Of a stretch of 7,031 bases of DNA, positions 6,801 to 7,031 are shown piece by piece. The stretch is taken from NCBI GenBank assembly GCA_947470205.1, contig CANISK010000077.1:1-7031 (forward strand), written 5' to 3'. The notes under the pieces are model-generated. The model ran no database searches. It saw only the letters and a program-made list of their open reading frames with translations, and was not told where the DNA came from. A program made the position numbers and the translations under genes. The stretch comes from Neisseriaceae bacterium. GTDB lineage: Bacteria > Pseudomonadota > Gammaproteobacteria > Burkholderiales > UBA11063. Numbering within the stretch: position 1 is the stretch's first letter; every line of letters starts with the position of its first letter.

Positions 6801-6829
6801 ATAACAGTGTGTTATGAGTTTTTAAAACT
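6801..6829. repeat. Two short inverted repeats between the right-edge fragment and pepP
   Basis: ATAACA (6801-6806) and TGTTAT (6810-6815) are separated by GTG. Immediately after, AGTTTT (6817-6822) and AAAACT (6824-6829) flank one T. Both are AT-rich and weak as hairpins. They could act as a poor terminator downstream of the minus-strand fragment ending at 6859, or belong to the end of an insertion element. Neither reading is secure. Confidence 0.3.
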
Positions 6830-6858
6830 TTTTTAAGGCAGCACAGTATCCGGAATTT

Positions 6859-7031
6859 TTAGGATTTCGCAGGTTTGAAATAAGTTTTTAACAACCCACA
6901 TGGATTAGCTTTTATATTTAATTTTCTGTATATTTCCGCTTGTTCTGGAGTTGCCCTAGAAGTTTTTCTAAGTTTTACTACGCCACCAATTTTTAAGTCC
7001 ATGGTAGTTGTTGTTCTAAGTTGTATTGCCA
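6859..7031 (-). CDS. C-terminal 56 residues of a protein cut by the window edge; possibly an IS1634/IS4-like transposase
   Basis: The frame enters from the right edge and ends at a TAA at 6859-6861. The visible peptide begins AIQLRTTTTMDLKIGGVVKL and continues KTSRATPEQAEIYRKLNIKA before a basic tail. A strand-like segment, then an Arg-rich turn, then a TPEQAEIYRKLNI helix is how many IS1634-type (IS4 superfamily) transposases end, and that is why I suggest this. No catalytic motif is in view, so the family call is weak. An ATG at 7002 would allow a 47-residue free-standing protein, but the coding-like residues before it argue for a longer protein. It is upstream of pepP on the same strand, separated by 155 bases that hold a possible pepP promoter. 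Confidence 0.4.
   Translation of the reverse strand, partial: AIQLRTTTTMDLKIGGVVKLRKTSRATPEQAEIYRKLNIKANPCGLLKTYFKPAKS

Overview
This is an AT-rich bacterial window with the look of an accessory region in a host-associated proteobacterium. The evidence is two insertion-sequence remnants at the edges, a phage/plasmid-type tyrosine recombinase, a large repeat-built protein resembling a secreted effector, and a long three-domain aminopeptidase P of the size seen in alphaproteobacteria and eukaryotes. An intracellular lineage (Rickettsiales/Holosporales-like or a Legionellales-like gammaproteobacterium) would fit, but this is inference; no taxonomic marker is present.

Layout. 1-724 (minus): N-terminal 241 residues of an IS630-family DDE transposase, running off the left edge. 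About 725-780: the outer end of that element, with a perfect palindrome. 778/931-3462 (plus): an 843-residue or longer protein made of 26 pentapeptide repeats, about five to six 41-residue helical repeats, and a C-terminal half that I read as a NEL-type (IpaH/SspH-like) E3 ubiquitin ligase domain with a Cys-x-Asp motif. 3492-4670 (minus): complete tyrosine recombinase, convergent with the effector-like gene. 4803-4919 (plus): a 38-residue single-pass membrane microprotein with a strong ribosome binding site. 4916-6703 (minus): complete aminopeptidase P (GTG start), whose stop codon overlaps the microprotein stop within one TTAA. 6859-7031 (minus): C-terminal piece of another protein, possibly an IS1634/IS4-like transposase.

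The main point of interest is the repeat protein. Its reading frame stays open, with sensible codons, for about 150 bases upstream of the first ATG, up to the IS end. This suggests that the IS insertion removed its original N-terminus. The pentapeptide and 41-residue repeats contain exact DNA duplications, a sign of recent repeat expansion. Repeats followed by NEL would parallel the LRR-NEL plan of known effectors with a different recognition module. pepP is a housekeeping gene and the two IS remnants and the recombinase are mobile-DNA genes; no shared operon or pathway links the genes here.
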